In this document: one piece after another, positions 20,699 to 31,660 of the stretch | Layout: every line of letters begins with the position of its first letter | How positions within the stretch are numbered: the first letter of the stretch is position 1 | Origin: Marisediminitalea alba | GTDB lineage: Bacteria > Pseudomonadota > Gammaproteobacteria > Enterobacterales > Alteromonadaceae | Direction: 5' to 3' | Assembly (NCBI RefSeq): GCF_002993365.1 | Contig: NZ_PVNP01000053.1 | Location: 21,955 to 85,954, forward strand | DNA length: 64,000 bases | Made by a program: the position numbers and the translations under genes | The notes under the pieces: generated by a model | What the model was told of the DNA's origin: nothing | The model's database searches: none | What the model saw: the letters and a program-made list of their open reading frames with translations, nothing else

Positions 20699-23071
20699 TT
20701 ATCCTAGTTTTTCCGCCAGGTATAACCAGGTTTCAACAACCGTATCCGGGTTAAGAGATACTGAGTCAATGCCCTGCTCTACCAGCCACGCTGCGAAGTC
20801 TTCGTGATCTGACGGTCCCTGACCGCAGATACCCACGTACTTGCCACGTTTTTTGGCCGCCTGAATCGCCATAGAAAGCAGTGCTTTAACTGCATCATTG
20901 CGTTCTTCAAACAAATGAGCAATCAGGCCTGAGTCACGGTCCAGACCCAGGGTAAGCTGCGTCATATCGTTAGAGCCAATGGAGAAACCATCGAAGATGT
21001 CGAGGAACTGATCAGCCAGTAACGCATTGGAAGGCAGCTCACACATCATAATAACGCGTAAACCATTCTCGCCTTGCTTAAGGCCTTGCTCAGCCAGCAG
21101 CTCTATAACCTGACGCCCTTCCTCCACGGTGCGAACGAATGGGATCATGATCTCAACATTGGTTAAGCCCATCACATTGCGAACACGCTTAATGGCTTCG
21201 CACTCCAGTGCGAAACAATCGCGGAAGTCTTCCGATACATAGCGGCTGGCACCACGGAAACCCAACATTGGGTTTTCTTCGTCCGGCTCGTACTGATAAC
21301 CGCCCACCAGGTTGAAGTATTCGTTAGACTTAAAGTCAGACATCCGCACAATCACCTTTTCTGGCGAGAATGCCGCACCAATAGTGGAAATACCTTCTAC
21401 CAGCTTCTGAATGTAAAACTCTTTAGGCGACTCGTAACCGGCAATCATATCGCTGATTTCTTCTTTCAGCTCTTCTGGCTGGGTATCGAAGTTCAGCAGT
21501 GCTTTAGGATGCACGCCAATCATTCGGTTAATAATGAATTCCAGACGCGCCAGACCAACCCCTTTGTGAGGAAGACGCGCAAAATCGAACGCGCGATCCG
21601 GGTTACCCACGTTCATCATTACCTTGGTAGGTGATTCCGGCATGGAGTCAATCTGTGACGTGGTGACATCAAACTCCAGTTCCTGGTTGTAGATATAACC
21701 CGTATCACCTTCTGCACAGGAAACAGTAATGGCGTCGCCGGTTTTAATGCTGTCTGTGGCGTTACCACAACCTACCACTGCAGGAATACCCAGCTCGCGG
21801 GCAATAATGGCCGCGTGGCAGGTACGGCCACCGCGATTGGTGACAATCGCCGAGGCTTTCTTCATGATCGGTTCCCAGTCCGGGTCAGTCATGTCGGTAA
21901 CCAGCACATCACCTGCCTGAATCTTGTCCATCTCATCAATGGAGCCGAGCACTTTGGCTTTACCTGCACCAATCTTGTGACCAATTGCACGACCTTCACA
22001 CACAATACCCGCTGAGCCTTTAAGCTGGAAGCGTTCGATAGATTGTGCGTCTTCACGACTGCGCACGGTTTCAGGGCGGGCCTGAACGATGTACAGTTGG
22101 CCATCGGCGCCATCTTTGGCCCATTCAATGTCCATTGGACGGTCGTAATGTTGTTCGATAATTTGCGCTTGTTTCGCCAGAGCCATCACTTCATCATCGG
22201 TTAATGAAAAGGTTTTGCTGTCGGCCGGGTCGATATCAACGATGGTAACCTGGTTACCGTGACTCTGATCTTCAGAGTAAATCATCTTGGTTAATTTGCT
22301 GCCCAGGTTACGGCGCACAATGGCTGGCTTGCCGCTGTCCAGGGTAGGTTTGTGAACGTAAAATTCGTCGGGATTAACGGCACCTTGCACTACCATTTCG
22401 CCCAGACCAAATGAGCTGGTGATAAATACCACGTCTTCGAAACCTGATTCGGTATCGATGGTAAACATAACACCAGACGAAGAGATATCACTGCGCACCA
22501 TACGCTGCACGCCGGCAGACAATGCAACGCCTTTGTGGTCGTAACCCTGGTGAACGCGGTAAGAGATAGCGCGGTCATTAAACAGCGAGGCAAACACGTG
22601 CTTAACCGCCACGATAACCGCATCGTAACCTTTCACATTAAGAAAGGTTTCCTGCTGACCTGCAAAAGAGGCATCGGGCATATCTTCTGCTGTGGCTGAA
22701 GAGCGTACCGCAAATGACGCTTCGTCACCGGCGTCACCCTGCAGGGTAACAAACGCAGTGCGGATTTCTTCTTCGAGTTTGCCCTGGAAAGGGGTATCGA
22801 TAATCCACTGCCGAATATTTTTGCCTGCTTCGGCCAATGCCGATACATCGTCTACATCTAACGAGTCGAGCACTTCATGAATTTTAGCTTCAAGTCCGCT
22901 TTGTTCTAAAAATTCATTAAACGCGTAAGCTGTTGTTGCAAATCCTCCAGGTACTTTTACACCCGCGTTCGCCAGGTTTGAGATCATCTCACCTAACGAG
23001 GCATTTTTACCGCCAACACGATTCACATCGTGCATGCCTAACTCTTGATACCAAAGTACGTATTCTTGCAC
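20699..23071 (-). CDS. ppsA: Phosphoenolpyruvate synthase
   Basis: A 790-residue enzyme that converts pyruvate and ATP to PEP, AMP and phosphate for gluconeogenesis. The order is an N-terminal ATP-grasp domain ([30 protein letters not shown]), a phosphohistidine domain with catalytic His419 in [12 protein letters not shown], and the C-terminal PEP/pyruvate barrel ([27 protein letters not shown]). It is divergent from its regulator ppsR. The IS4 element begins 33 bases after its stop and has broken its terminator, so transcripts may read into the element in the same direction as the transposase gene. Confidence 0.96.
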   Translation of the reverse strand: MQEYVLWYQELGMHDVNRVGGKNASLGEMISNLANAGVKVPGGFATTAYAFNEFLEQSGLEAKIHEVLDSLDVDDVSALAEAGKNIRQWIIDTPFQGKLEEEIRTAFVTLQGDAGDEASFAVRSSATAEDMPDASFAGQQETFLNVKGYDAVIVAVKHVFASLFNDRAISYRVHQGYDHKGVALSAGVQRMVRSDISSSGVMFTIDTESGFEDVVFITSSFGLGEMVVQGAVNPDEFYVHKPTLDSGKPAIVRRNLGSKLTKMIYSEDQSHGNQVTIVDIDPADSKTFSLTDDEVMALAKQAQIIEQHYDRPMDIEWAKDGADGQLYIVQARPETVRSREDAQSIERFQLKGSAGIVCEGRAIGHKIGAGKAKVLGSIDEMDKIQAGDVLVTDMTDPDWEPIMKKASAIVTNRGGRTCHAAIIARELGIPAVVGCGNATDSIKTGDAITVSCAEGDTGYIYNQELEFDVTTSQIDSMPESPTKVMMNVGNPDRAFDFARLPHKGVGLARLEFIINRMIGVHPKALLNFDTQPEELKEEISDMIAGYESPKEFYIQKLVEGISTIGAAFSPEKVIVRMSDFKSNEYFNLVGGYQYEPDEENPMLGFRGASRYVSEDFRDCFALECEAIKRVRNVMGLTNVEIMIPFVRTVEEGRQVIELLAEQGLKQGENGLRVIMMCELPSNALLADQFLDIFDGFSIGSNDMTQLTLGLDRDSGLIAHLFEERNDAVKALLSMAIQAAKKRGKYVGICGQGPSDHEDFAAWLVEQGIDSVSLNPDTVVETWLYLAEKLG

Positions 23072-23260
23072 TTTACAGCCTCCAGCTTGTCACTTTTTCT
23101 TTACGCTCACTTAAATGTGAACTTGTAGGGTAGAGGTTAAACCACCATTGAAATTAATTCAGGCTGGCTTTTCCATAGGGAAATTCTAAAATGCCGATTA
23201 TAAGAAAGTAAAATTTTATTTCATTTCGTAATAAATTTACGACAAAGTTAAGGAGTTGTT

Positions 23261-24073
23261 GTGCGCACAGCATTTTACATTTCGGACGGTACTGCCATTA
23301 CGGCAGAGGTGTTTGGCCACGCTTTATTGTCACTTTTCCCTACAGAATTCAATCACAAGACAATTCCTTTTGTTGAAACTGAAGAACAGGCTTATGCGGT
23401 AATTGAAAAAATATCTGAAAGTTTTCAAGATACCGGGGAGCGCCCGCTCGTTTTTTACACAGTGGTAAACCCAGATGTTCGGCGAGTTATCGCAAGATCC
23501 GTAGGAATTAACTACAATTTTCTCGACCAATTTGTGGCGCCGCTGGAAAAAATTATTGGTGTGCCATCCAAACCAGAAAAACATCGTACCCACAGTATTC
23601 ACGAAAAAACTTACGATATTCGTATTGAGGCAGTTAACTACGCGCTGGCTAATGACGATGGATCAAATCTTAAGGATTATAAAGAAGCAGACATTATTTT
23701 GGTGGGTGTATCACGTTCCGGTAAAACACCAACCAGTCTGTATCTGGCCCTGCAATATGGCATTAAAGCGGCCAACTACCCATTTACCGAAGAAGATATG
23801 GGTGACATGCTGAAACTGCCGCCGGCCCTGCGCCAGTTTAAACAAAAGCTGTTTGGCCTGACTATTGAGGCGTCAAGGCTCAGCCAGATCCGCTCAGAAC
23901 GCCGCGCGAACAGCCGCTATGCCTCTATTCAGCAGTGCCGTATGGAACTTCGTGAGGTAGAGAACTTATATCGAAAAGAGAAAATACCATTCTTAAACAG
24001 TACCAAATACTCCATCGAGGAGATCTCAGCAAAAATACTCGCTGAGACTGGCCTGCAACGACGTAAATACTAA
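23261..24073 (+). CDS. ppsR: PEP synthase regulatory protein (kinase/pyrophosphorylase)
   Basis: A 270-residue DUF299 protein. The family phosphorylates PEP synthase on Thr using ADP, which inactivates it, and removes the phosphate by phosphorolysis. The P-loop-like motif VGVSRSGKTPTS is near residues 148-159. The start is GTG 23261, eight or so bases after AAGGAG; MRTAFYISDGTAITAE is the normal family N-terminus. It is transcribed divergently from ppsA across 189 bases. Its stop overlaps the stop of the convergent sulfotransferase gene by four bases. Confidence 0.94.
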   Translation: MRTAFYISDGTAITAEVFGHALLSLFPTEFNHKTIPFVETEEQAYAVIEKISESFQDTGERPLVFYTVVNPDVRRVIARSVGINYNFLDQFVAPLEKIIGVPSKPEKHRTHSIHEKTYDIRIEAVNYALANDDGSNLKDYKEADIILVGVSRSGKTPTSLYLALQYGIKAANYPFTEEDMGDMLKLPPALRQFKQKLFGLTIEASRLSQIRSERRANSRYASIQQCRMELREVENLYRKEKIPFLNSTKYSIEEISAKILAETGLQRRKY

Positions 24074-26040
24074 GCGCGGAAGCGTTTAAGCAGAGGGCCA
24101 AGGTGCGCTTCAAAAGGTTGCCAGCGCCCCTGCCCTTTGCGATTAATCGGTTGGCGAACCTGTTCGGCACTGGGCGTTTTGATGAGGCGGTCGGTTTGGT
24201 GGAAGTCCAGGCAAGCCTGCTCGAAAGGCACGCCAAGGTAATCCAGCATTCGCTTAACCTGCCCGCCTAAATCATCCAGCACATCTTCGTGCTGAACACG
24301 TAATACCGCTCCGGGTAAGATTGCATCCCAGTGGCCCATAAGCTTTTCGTAAGCCTGGTAATAACGCGCCACTTCTTCCAGCCCGTAAGAAAACTCCTGT
24401 CCTTCACCAAACAGTTGCTTAAAGTTACTGAAGCAACAATCCATCGGATCACGCCGGGCATCTATAATTTTTGCATTGGGCAGAATGCGTTTAATAAAAC
24501 CCACATGCATAAAGTTATTCGGCATCTTATCGATAAAAAACGGTGCTGAGCCCCGGTAATAACGGGTTTGCTCAATATACTGCTTACCCAGCTCATAGCA
24601 TTGTTCAGCTGATAGTTCGGCAAGTGAATAAGGATATGGCTTGCCGCTTTCGCTTAACTGCGCGCCAACTGATGAAGCCAGACTAAGAATATTATGCAGC
24701 TCCATGGTGCCGTCGATATCAGAGTGAGATGCCAGGATCTGTTCCAGCAAAGTAGAGCCTGCCCGCGGCATTCCCACAATAAAGATAGGCTCCGGTGACG
24801 GAAAGCCGCCATGCATATTTGCAAAACTGTCGCCGCGACAGGCTTCAACCTGCGCAGCAATCGCCTCTTCTGTACGCGCAATATCGTAGCCGGTAGAGAT
24901 AAGCTTTAAGCGATTACCTTTTTCATAGTAGGTAAATGACTTTTCAAACTGGCCGGCATCCTCAAATCCTTTGCCCAGAGCAAAACACAGATGTATGCGG
25001 TCTTCAACGCCGATGGATGACTGTGCTTCAATATCTGCCATATCCTGCAGCGCCTCACCGTCAAACGTATACGACTTCATATTAGCGAGGCTCCAGTAGG
25101 CATCGCCAAACTGCTGATGATAGTGGGCCGCTTTGAGATAAGCCTCAACCGCTTGTTGTTTGTTACCGGTGGTTTTGTAGGCGTGGCCTAATGCCAGCCA
25201 TACGCCGGGCCGGTCTTCGTCAGCGCTCAATAATTCTGTAAATATAGTGATGGCGTCTTCGGTACGGTTAATTCCCAGTAGCGCATTGGCTTTGGCCATC
25301 AGAATTTGTAAGTTGTCCGGATAGGCAGAAAGCTGTTCATCGCTGATTTCGACCACTCGCTGATGTTTACCGAGCTTAGCCAGCAGGCCAAGATAGGCAA
25401 TCACGGCTCTGAGATTATCCGGATAAAGGGCAACGCAACTTTCTAATAAGAATTCGGCATCGTGATAAACCTTGAGCTGAATGCCCAGTTCTGCCAGTAA
25501 CAGCATGCCTTCGGGGTGATGTTTATGTTGTTGCAAAAACTGACGGCAGACTTTCTCTGCGGTCGCCAGCTGTTTTTCATACATCAGATCGTACGCGCCA
25601 AGAATGGGTGGCGGAAGTTGCTCCAGATGAGCAATATGCTGCAAAGCCAGCTGCTCGGCAGTGGTATCCTGATGCTGCTGATAAATTTTAAGTAGTTGTT
25701 TCCAACTGGTGATCAGCGCCGGATTATAGTGGGTAGCGCGAAAAAATGCGCTGGCCGCTTTATCCTGCTGATTCAGGGCTAAAAAATTATACGCCTGTTC
25801 CTGGTATGCCCGTCCATGTTCGGGCCGCAGATGTAATAACTCGTCGAGTTCCTGCAAAGCCTGGTTGAACTGATTTGCCAAACGCTGTGTTACTGCCGAT
25901 AAATAAAGTAGCTCAATACGCAGCGCAACCGGAAGTTCCACCGCTTTCAAAGCGCTTATTTTTTCCATTGCTGCGGTAAGGTTTTTGGTTTGCAGCGATT
26001 GCTTTATCGCCTGGAACTGGTTTGAAAAATCTTGAGTCAT
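24070..26040 (-). CDS. TPR-repeat sulfotransferase family protein
   Basis: A 656-residue protein. Residues about 10-390 are tetratricopeptide-like helical repeats; the C-terminal part is a sulfotransferase domain with the PAPS-binding P-loop PIFIVGMPRAGSTLLEQIL near residue 425 and a second PAPS-contact region around RRDPMDCCFSNFKQLF. Such fusions are frequent beside TonB-dependent receptors in marine Alteromonadales and in sphingomonads; their substrate is generally unknown. It lies downstream of a TonB receptor on the same strand but a terminator separates them, so they are probably only partly coexpressed. Confidence 0.87.
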   Translation of the reverse strand: MTQDFSNQFQAIKQSLQTKNLTAAMEKISALKAVELPVALRIELLYLSAVTQRLANQFNQALQELDELLHLRPEHGRAYQEQAYNFLALNQQDKAASAFFRATHYNPALITSWKQLLKIYQQHQDTTAEQLALQHIAHLEQLPPPILGAYDLMYEKQLATAEKVCRQFLQQHKHHPEGMLLLAELGIQLKVYHDAEFLLESCVALYPDNLRAVIAYLGLLAKLGKHQRVVEISDEQLSAYPDNLQILMAKANALLGINRTEDAITIFTELLSADEDRPGVWLALGHAYKTTGNKQQAVEAYLKAAHYHQQFGDAYWSLANMKSYTFDGEALQDMADIEAQSSIGVEDRIHLCFALGKGFEDAGQFEKSFTYYEKGNRLKLISTGYDIARTEEAIAAQVEACRGDSFANMHGGFPSPEPIFIVGMPRAGSTLLEQILASHSDIDGTMELHNILSLASSVGAQLSESGKPYPYSLAELSAEQCYELGKQYIEQTRYYRGSAPFFIDKMPNNFMHVGFIKRILPNAKIIDARRDPMDCCFSNFKQLFGEGQEFSYGLEEVARYYQAYEKLMGHWDAILPGAVLRVQHEDVLDDLGGQVKRMLDYLGVPFEQACLDFHQTDRLIKTPSAEQVRQPINRKGQGRWQPFEAHLGPLLKRFRA

Positions 26041-26070
26041 AACGGATGCTGTATTTTTAACTGACGACGA

Positions 26071-26096
26071 AAAAGGCAGGCTTACGCCTGCCTTTT
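26071..26096 (-). terminator. Terminator of the TonB receptor gene
   Basis: AAAAGGCAGGC and GCCTGCCTTTT pair perfectly around TTAC. It sits between the receptor stop (26125) and the sulfotransferase start (26040). Confidence 0.85.
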
Positions 26097-26124
26097 AGCT
26101 CTTATTATGTATTAATATCAGTTA

Positions 26125-28833
26125 TTAATAATAATCGAAAGAGAAACGTACACCCATTGTGCGTGGACGGTTAGTGACCACCTTAGGTGTGAACTGCTGA
26201 GTATCGATGTTCAGGATAGCGGATTCATCGAACAGGTTGTCGATAAACAGTTCTACTTTCCAGCTATCATCAGACATGCCCACCGACACGTTACTGATCA
26301 CGTAGCTTTCCTGTACATAACGACCACCGCGGAACGCATTACCGTCACCATCGGTGAAAGTAGCACCTTCGTATACGGCTGCTTCGTCTTCGATTTTAAG
26401 ACCAGAGCCCATACCGTAAATGTGACGGGTGGCATCTTCCATTACATAGGCGTCCATTACCATGCCGGCTAAACGGTCACCGGTGTAAGCAACTGAGGCA
26501 TTAACAAAGCCTTGTTGGCCGCCATCCAGCTCAAAGTAGTAACGCGCATTGATGTTACCAGAGAAGCTTGCAGTGTAAGGCAGTTCGCTACCTACACCAG
26601 CAGCAATGCCTTCAAGCTCTGGGTTAACACGAGTCAGCTCGGTATCAATCATGCTGAAGGCTGCGTTAACGACTAAGTCGTCAGTGGCCAGCCAGGTGAT
26701 ATCAGCATCCAAACCTTTAATCTCAGCATCACCTACGTTATCGGTAAATACCAGGAAGCTGATGTTTGTGGGGTCGAAGCGTGAAGTTTGCAGTTCGCCG
26801 ATTTCAGAGTAGTAAGCCGTGGCGTTGATGCGCACGATACCGTCTAAGAAATCACCTTTCATACCCACTTCGTAGTTATCCAGGGTATCCGTGGTGGAGT
26901 ACACAGGGATACGGAAGCCTTCAAACGCGCCAGACTGGTTGTTTGACAGACCACCACCTACACGGTTAGTCACCGGCGGACGGAAACCTTCTGAGTAGTT
27001 AGTGAATAACAGCACGTCATCACTTACCTTCCAGTCCAGACCAAACTTAAAGATAGTGTCGTCTACGGTTAAAACGCCGTCAGAGCCTAAATCGCCAACT
27101 TCAAGCTGGCCGCTGGCTACAGCTGCCGCTACTGCATCCGGGTCAAGACCAACGGCTGCCAGTTCGTCCGGATCCATTGAGCCGAACGCTTTAACACGGC
27201 GGGTTACGTCAACGGTAGTGGTTGAACCGGTGTAGATATCGTCAATCTGATACCAGCGTGCGCCTAAGCTCGCAGTTAAGCTGTCGGTGATGTCATATTC
27301 CATCTGACCGAATACCGCAATCTGCTCGATTTTGTGGGTAATGTCGTTAGCAAAGCTGATTTCAGACGGGAACGGACCGCCGTCACTGTTGATACCTTCA
27401 TTGCCCACCAGGGTGCGCTGCAGGTTATCAAAGCCGAAGGTGGTCATTTCGGTGTTAGCAATCTTAAACTGACCGACTGTAGCCACTTCCTGCTCGTCGT
27501 AGAACAAACCGGCAGTGATGCGGAATGGCGCGTCGAACTTAGTGTCGATACGGAATTCGTGCGTCATGCGGGTGCTGGTAGTGTCTTCTTTGTAGTATTT
27601 AACCGGGTCCAGACAGCGGATATCAGCAGGATTATCCGGCGTGTCGTAGTGGTTACACAGGTAGTAGGCTGAGAACAGACCACCGTTGGTGTAGCCGGTG
27701 TAATCGGTAAGGGTATCGATTTCACGATCTAAGTAACCACCGGTGTACACCACATCAAGTTTGTCTAAACGGCCGTCTACGGTCCAGGTGGTTAAACCAA
27801 ACTCATCTGAGTTTTCATCAGCCTGGAAACGAATTGCCTGGTCTTCAGCGACTGTTGGGTCGTAAGCAAATACGCCTTCTGTATCCAGCGATTGCTGCGT
27901 GTGCTGAACCAGTAAATCCCAGTCTGAATTAATGTGGTAAGACAAACCAAAACGCGCACCGGCATACACTGCGTCGTTAAAGTCATCTTCAACATGCTGG
28001 CTGTTGCGTGGTGATACCACGGCAGCTGTGCTTGGCGTAATGCCGTTGTTCACGATACGGCGAGAATCCATCTCAGCCGGATCTGCACCGTAACCGGCCA
28101 GTACACCGCCAGAAATGCGGTCTACTACCACAGCACTACCGATGTAACCGCCGTTACCCGGATCGTTTTCGATATTATCAATCCAGCCGCCCTGCTTGTC
28201 GTTATAAGCAACCACGCGCAGCGCTAAGTCATCGGTAGGCGTTAAGTTAATGTACGCCTCAACCGTATTGCTCATTTCACCGCCTTTGGTGGTGGCGATG
28301 GCGGTATCAAAACCAGCCGCAAAACCAGCATGGTCTGGCTTACGGGTAATTAAACGTACAGTACCGGCCTGTGAGCTGGCGCCAAACAGGGTACCTTGTG
28401 GCCCCGGCAGGACTTCGACACGCTCAACGTCGGTCGCGAAGATATCCAGGTTACGACCGGCCATGGAAACCGGCATTTCGTCCTGGTAGAACGCAACCGA
28501 AGGCTGCAGTGCCTGAACTGACGACAGGGTGATGCTTGACTGAGTAGTCGCAGCACCACGGATGTAGATTTCGTTTTGCCCGGGACCGGTGCCCTGGAAC
28601 ACAACATTAGGTAAGAATTCTACGTAGTCCTGGAAGTTGTCGATACCCATGTTCTCCAGGGCATCGCCACTTAAGGCTGATACGGCTACCGGCACGTCCT
28701 GAATAGATTCAGTACGCTTGGTGGCTGTAACTTCGATGGTTTCGATGGAAGCCTTTGATTCGCTTGCCTGAGCAAGCACGCCATTAGATGCTAGCGCAGC
28801 AATGACTGCACAACTAAGGTGTGTTTTTCTCAT
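26125..28833 (-). CDS. TonB-dependent outer-membrane receptor
   Basis: A 902-residue protein with a signal peptide (about residues 1-22), a TonB-box-like ETIEVTA, a plug domain (VPVAVSALSGDALENMGIDN, IYIRGAATTQ) and a C-terminal 22-strand barrel ending in the aromatic FSFDYY. It imports a substrate across the outer membrane with energy from TonB. The sequence resembles the Pro/sphingomonad-type receptors used for organic substrates more than classic siderophore receptors, but the ligand cannot be told from sequence. The neighbouring TPR-sulfotransferase is a common partner. Confidence 0.92.
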   Translation of the reverse strand: MRKTHLSCAVIAALASNGVLAQASESKASIETIEVTATKRTESIQDVPVAVSALSGDALENMGIDNFQDYVEFLPNVVFQGTGPGQNEIYIRGAATTQSSITLSSVQALQPSVAFYQDEMPVSMAGRNLDIFATDVERVEVLPGPQGTLFGASSQAGTVRLITRKPDHAGFAAGFDTAIATTKGGEMSNTVEAYINLTPTDDLALRVVAYNDKQGGWIDNIENDPGNGGYIGSAVVVDRISGGVLAGYGADPAEMDSRRIVNNGITPSTAAVVSPRNSQHVEDDFNDAVYAGARFGLSYHINSDWDLLVQHTQQSLDTEGVFAYDPTVAEDQAIRFQADENSDEFGLTTWTVDGRLDKLDVVYTGGYLDREIDTLTDYTGYTNGGLFSAYYLCNHYDTPDNPADIRCLDPVKYYKEDTTSTRMTHEFRIDTKFDAPFRITAGLFYDEQEVATVGQFKIANTEMTTFGFDNLQRTLVGNEGINSDGGPFPSEISFANDITHKIEQIAVFGQMEYDITDSLTASLGARWYQIDDIYTGSTTTVDVTRRVKAFGSMDPDELAAVGLDPDAVAAAVASGQLEVGDLGSDGVLTVDDTIFKFGLDWKVSDDVLLFTNYSEGFRPPVTNRVGGGLSNNQSGAFEGFRIPVYSTTDTLDNYEVGMKGDFLDGIVRINATAYYSEIGELQTSRFDPTNISFLVFTDNVGDAEIKGLDADITWLATDDLVVNAAFSMIDTELTRVNPELEGIAAGVGSELPYTASFSGNINARYYFELDGGQQGFVNASVAYTGDRLAGMVMDAYVMEDATRHIYGMGSGLKIEDEAAVYEGATFTDGDGNAFRGGRYVQESYVISNVSVGMSDDSWKVELFIDNLFDESAILNIDTQQFTPKVVTNRPRTMGVRFSFDYY

Positions 28834-29111
28834 AGAACTATGTTCCTACTTTATTTGAAGTGAGCTGAATTATTTATTATTGATTCATTTTTATTGTGAT
28901 AAAGCTTAGCAGAAATAACTTTAAATTTCTGTACTAACTAATAATCTGCCAATAATTTAAGTTTTAAAACAGAATCTCTACGAAAATCAATGCAAGCAGG
29001 ATCACACATTTAATTCCACACTAATTATTTGTAAGAAAGTGTTTTGACAGGTCGGTTTGCTGTATATTGTACGTAAATTGTTTTATTTATCTTTCAATAA
29101 CAGGATATAAC

Positions 29112-31103
29112 TTGAGTCAGACAACAACGCCCAAGCACGAAAATCCGGCACCAGCCAAGCTAAATAAACCTGTCTTTTACGCAGCCTCCGGCGCAATTCT
29201 TATGCTGCTGTTGTTTGCGGTAATCATGCCCGAAACCGCAGAGAGTCTGTTTTCGACCATGCAATCGTCTGTAGTGGAAAACGGCAGTTGGTTTTACGTA
29301 TTTACCGTAGCGACTATTCTGATTTTTGTTGTTTATATCGGGTTCTCTGAATACGGTGAAATCCGCCTCGGCCCGGATCACGCCAAACCCGAATTTACTA
29401 TTCTTACCTGGCTTTCCATGTTGTTTGCCGCTGGTATGGGTATCGGTTTGATGTTTTTCGGCGTAGCTGAACCGTTAATGCACTTTATGGCGCCGCCAAC
29501 CGCAGAAGCGAATTCAGTGGAGGCAGTTAAAGAAGCCATGCGAACCACCTTTTTCCACTGGGGGCTGCATGCCTGGGCAATCTATGCCGTGGTAGCCCTG
29601 GTGTTGGGCTATTATGCCTTCAGACACCAGTTACCCCTGACCTTGCGCTCCACCCTTTATCCGCTGATTGGCGATAAGATTTATGGCTGGCAGGGTCATG
29701 TGGTAGATGTTCTGGCCGTTACAGCAACCATTTTTGGTATTTCTACATCGCTTGGATTTGGCGCCAGTCAGATTAACGCCGGTTTGAGCTATGCATTTGG
29801 TATGCCTAACACCACCTTTACACAAATGGCCCTGATGATGTTTGTAGTAGGCCTGGCCATCATTTCCGTAATGACCGGTCTGGATAAAGGGATTCGCCGC
29901 CTTTCAGAAACCAACATGATACTCGCAGTAGTCTTGCTGGTATTCATTTTGGTACTAGGCCCCACCGTATTTCTGTTACAAGCGTATTTACAGAATACCG
30001 GTGCTTACGTGTCGGATATTATCCGTAATACATTCAATCTGTTCGCTTACGAAAAGACCGACTGGATTGGCGGCTGGACCATTTTCTACTGGGGTTGGTG
30101 GTTAGCCTGGGCGCCGTTTGTAGGATTGTTTATTGCCCGTATTTCGTTTGGCCGAACGCTGCGCGAATTTGTATTGGGTGTATTACTGATCCCCACTGCT
30201 TTCACCCTGTTCTGGATGACTATATTCGGCAACGCCGCAATAGATATGGTGTTTAGCGAAGGTTTTGATAAGCTGGCTACCATGGTAAAGGATGATACCT
30301 CGGTTGCCCTGTTTGTCTTCTTAGAGCACTTCCCGTTCAGTGGCTTTATCAGTATTATTGCGCTGCTAATGGTGATGGTGTTCTTTGTTACATCCTGTGA
30401 CTCAGGTGCCATGGTAGTTGATATGCTGTGCTCCCATGGTCGTAACGACACGCCATTATGGCAACGCGTATACTGGGCTGTTGGCGTAGGACTGGTTGGC
30501 GCAATCTTGCTTTATGCTGGCGGACTCAACGCCTTACAAACCATGACTATTGTTGCAGCATTACCGTTTTCGATTATTTTGCTGGTAGCGATGTACGGCT
30601 TGCTTAAGTCGCTGCGTATCGAGAAGCATAAACGGGATAGTTTGGCTATTACTGCCATGCAGACTGCCGTGGTGGAGCATGATAAGCCCTGGAAAGAACG
30701 GTTAGGTGAAATTGTTACCTTCCCGGACGAAAAGAAAGTCTCCGGCTACATGTTACGCGTGGTTTATCCTGCCCTGCACGAAGTGTGCGAGGAGTTTAAA
30801 CGCCGCCAGTACGATGCCAGCTTACAGTCCAGTGACACACACGTAGAGCTGACGGTATTGGTAAATGGTCAGAATGACTTTACTTATGCGGTATACTTAA
30901 CCGCTACACAGCAACCCGATTCAACACTGACCAACGAAACGGCAGAAGAAGCCAGCGCGATTCAAACCTACTATCGCGCCGAAGTTCATCTGTCTGAGGG
31001 TGGTCAGGATTACGATCTGATGGGCTGGTCGAAAGACGGCGTGATCAATGATGTGCTGGATCAGTTCCAGAAACATCAGCACTTTTTGCATCTGCTTAAT
31101 TAA
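29112..31103 (+). CDS. BCCT family betaine/choline/carnitine transporter
   Basis: A 663-residue transporter with 12 membrane segments from about residue 25 to 510 and a C-terminal cytoplasmic tail of about 140 residues, like BetT-type proteins. The conserved aromatic signature lies in segment 8 (WTIFYWGWWLAWAPFVGLFIAR region); the GMGIGLMFFGVAEP motif is in segment 3. It imports a quaternary ammonium compound with Na+ or H+. I use TTG 29112, preceded by CAGGATATAAC; a TTG 45 bases upstream has no ribosome binding site. It is cotranscribed with a MarR regulator. Confidence 0.9.
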   Translation: MSQTTTPKHENPAPAKLNKPVFYAASGAILMLLLFAVIMPETAESLFSTMQSSVVENGSWFYVFTVATILIFVVYIGFSEYGEIRLGPDHAKPEFTILTWLSMLFAAGMGIGLMFFGVAEPLMHFMAPPTAEANSVEAVKEAMRTTFFHWGLHAWAIYAVVALVLGYYAFRHQLPLTLRSTLYPLIGDKIYGWQGHVVDVLAVTATIFGISTSLGFGASQINAGLSYAFGMPNTTFTQMALMMFVVGLAIISVMTGLDKGIRRLSETNMILAVVLLVFILVLGPTVFLLQAYLQNTGAYVSDIIRNTFNLFAYEKTDWIGGWTIFYWGWWLAWAPFVGLFIARISFGRTLREFVLGVLLIPTAFTLFWMTIFGNAAIDMVFSEGFDKLATMVKDDTSVALFVFLEHFPFSGFISIIALLMVMVFFVTSCDSGAMVVDMLCSHGRNDTPLWQRVYWAVGVGLVGAILLYAGGLNALQTMTIVAALPFSIILLVAMYGLLKSLRIEKHKRDSLAITAMQTAVVEHDKPWKERLGEIVTFPDEKKVSGYMLRVVYPALHEVCEEFKRRQYDASLQSSDTHVELTVLVNGQNDFTYAVYLTATQQPDSTLTNETAEEASAIQTYYRAEVHLSEGGQDYDLMGWSKDGVINDVLDQFQKHQHFLHLLN

Positions 31104-31126
31104 TGCATTCAGGAGTATTACTATTA

Positions 31127-31606
31127 ATGCGTAAAGAAGAAGAATTACTGGTAGCGTTACGACGTGTGATACGTGCGGTAGACTTACGCAGTAAACAGCT
31201 GAGTAAAGATGTGGGCATTACCGGCCCACAGCTACTCGTATTACAAAATATCGCAGCAAAACCAGGCATTATGGTAAAGGAAATTGCTGACGGGATTAAT
31301 TTGAGTCCGGCAACAATTACCAATATTCTTGACCGCCTTGAATCGCGCGACTTAGCGCATCGTATTCGCAGCACTCAGGATAAGCGTAAAGTAGGTGTAT
31401 ATCTTACCGAAGCGGGTGAACAGGCGGTGTCAACAGCACCGCGTCCGCTGCAGGAACACTTTGTTGAGCGCTTTAATCAGTTAGCCGAGTGGGAACAAAG
31501 TCAGATGATAGCCACCATGCAGCGCATTGCGTCGATGATGGATGCCGAATCGATTGACGCCTCTCCGGTTCTGGCGGTTGGTACGCTTACCGAGCGTCAC
31601 GATTAA
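31127..31606 (+). CDS. MarR family transcriptional regulator
   Basis: A 159-residue winged-helix regulator. The helix-turn-helix is around VKEIADGINLSPATITNILDRLESRDL, and the wing around RIRSTQDKRKVGVYLTEAG. The gene follows the BCCT transporter so closely that an alternative ATG (31103) overlaps the transporter stop; I prefer ATG 31127 because it follows a CAGGAG site, although the spacing of 11 bases is long. It may control the transporter gene in response to osmotic or substrate signals, which is inference from position only. Confidence 0.88.
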   Translation: MRKEEELLVALRRVIRAVDLRSKQLSKDVGITGPQLLVLQNIAAKPGIMVKEIADGINLSPATITNILDRLESRDLAHRIRSTQDKRKVGVYLTEAGEQAVSTAPRPLQEHFVERFNQLAEWEQSQMIATMQRIASMMDAESIDASPVLAVGTLTERHD

Positions 31607-31636
31607 ACCTGGCCGCTTAGCGGAAAACTTCTACGA

Positions 31637-31660
31637 AAAAGGCCGATTAATCGGCCTTTT
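31637..31660. terminator. Bidirectional terminator between marR-type gene and ratB
   Basis: AAAAGGCCGA and TCGGCCTTTT pair perfectly around TTAA. The loop contains the stop codon of ratB (31647-31649 on the minus strand). It serves both convergent genes. Confidence 0.88.
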
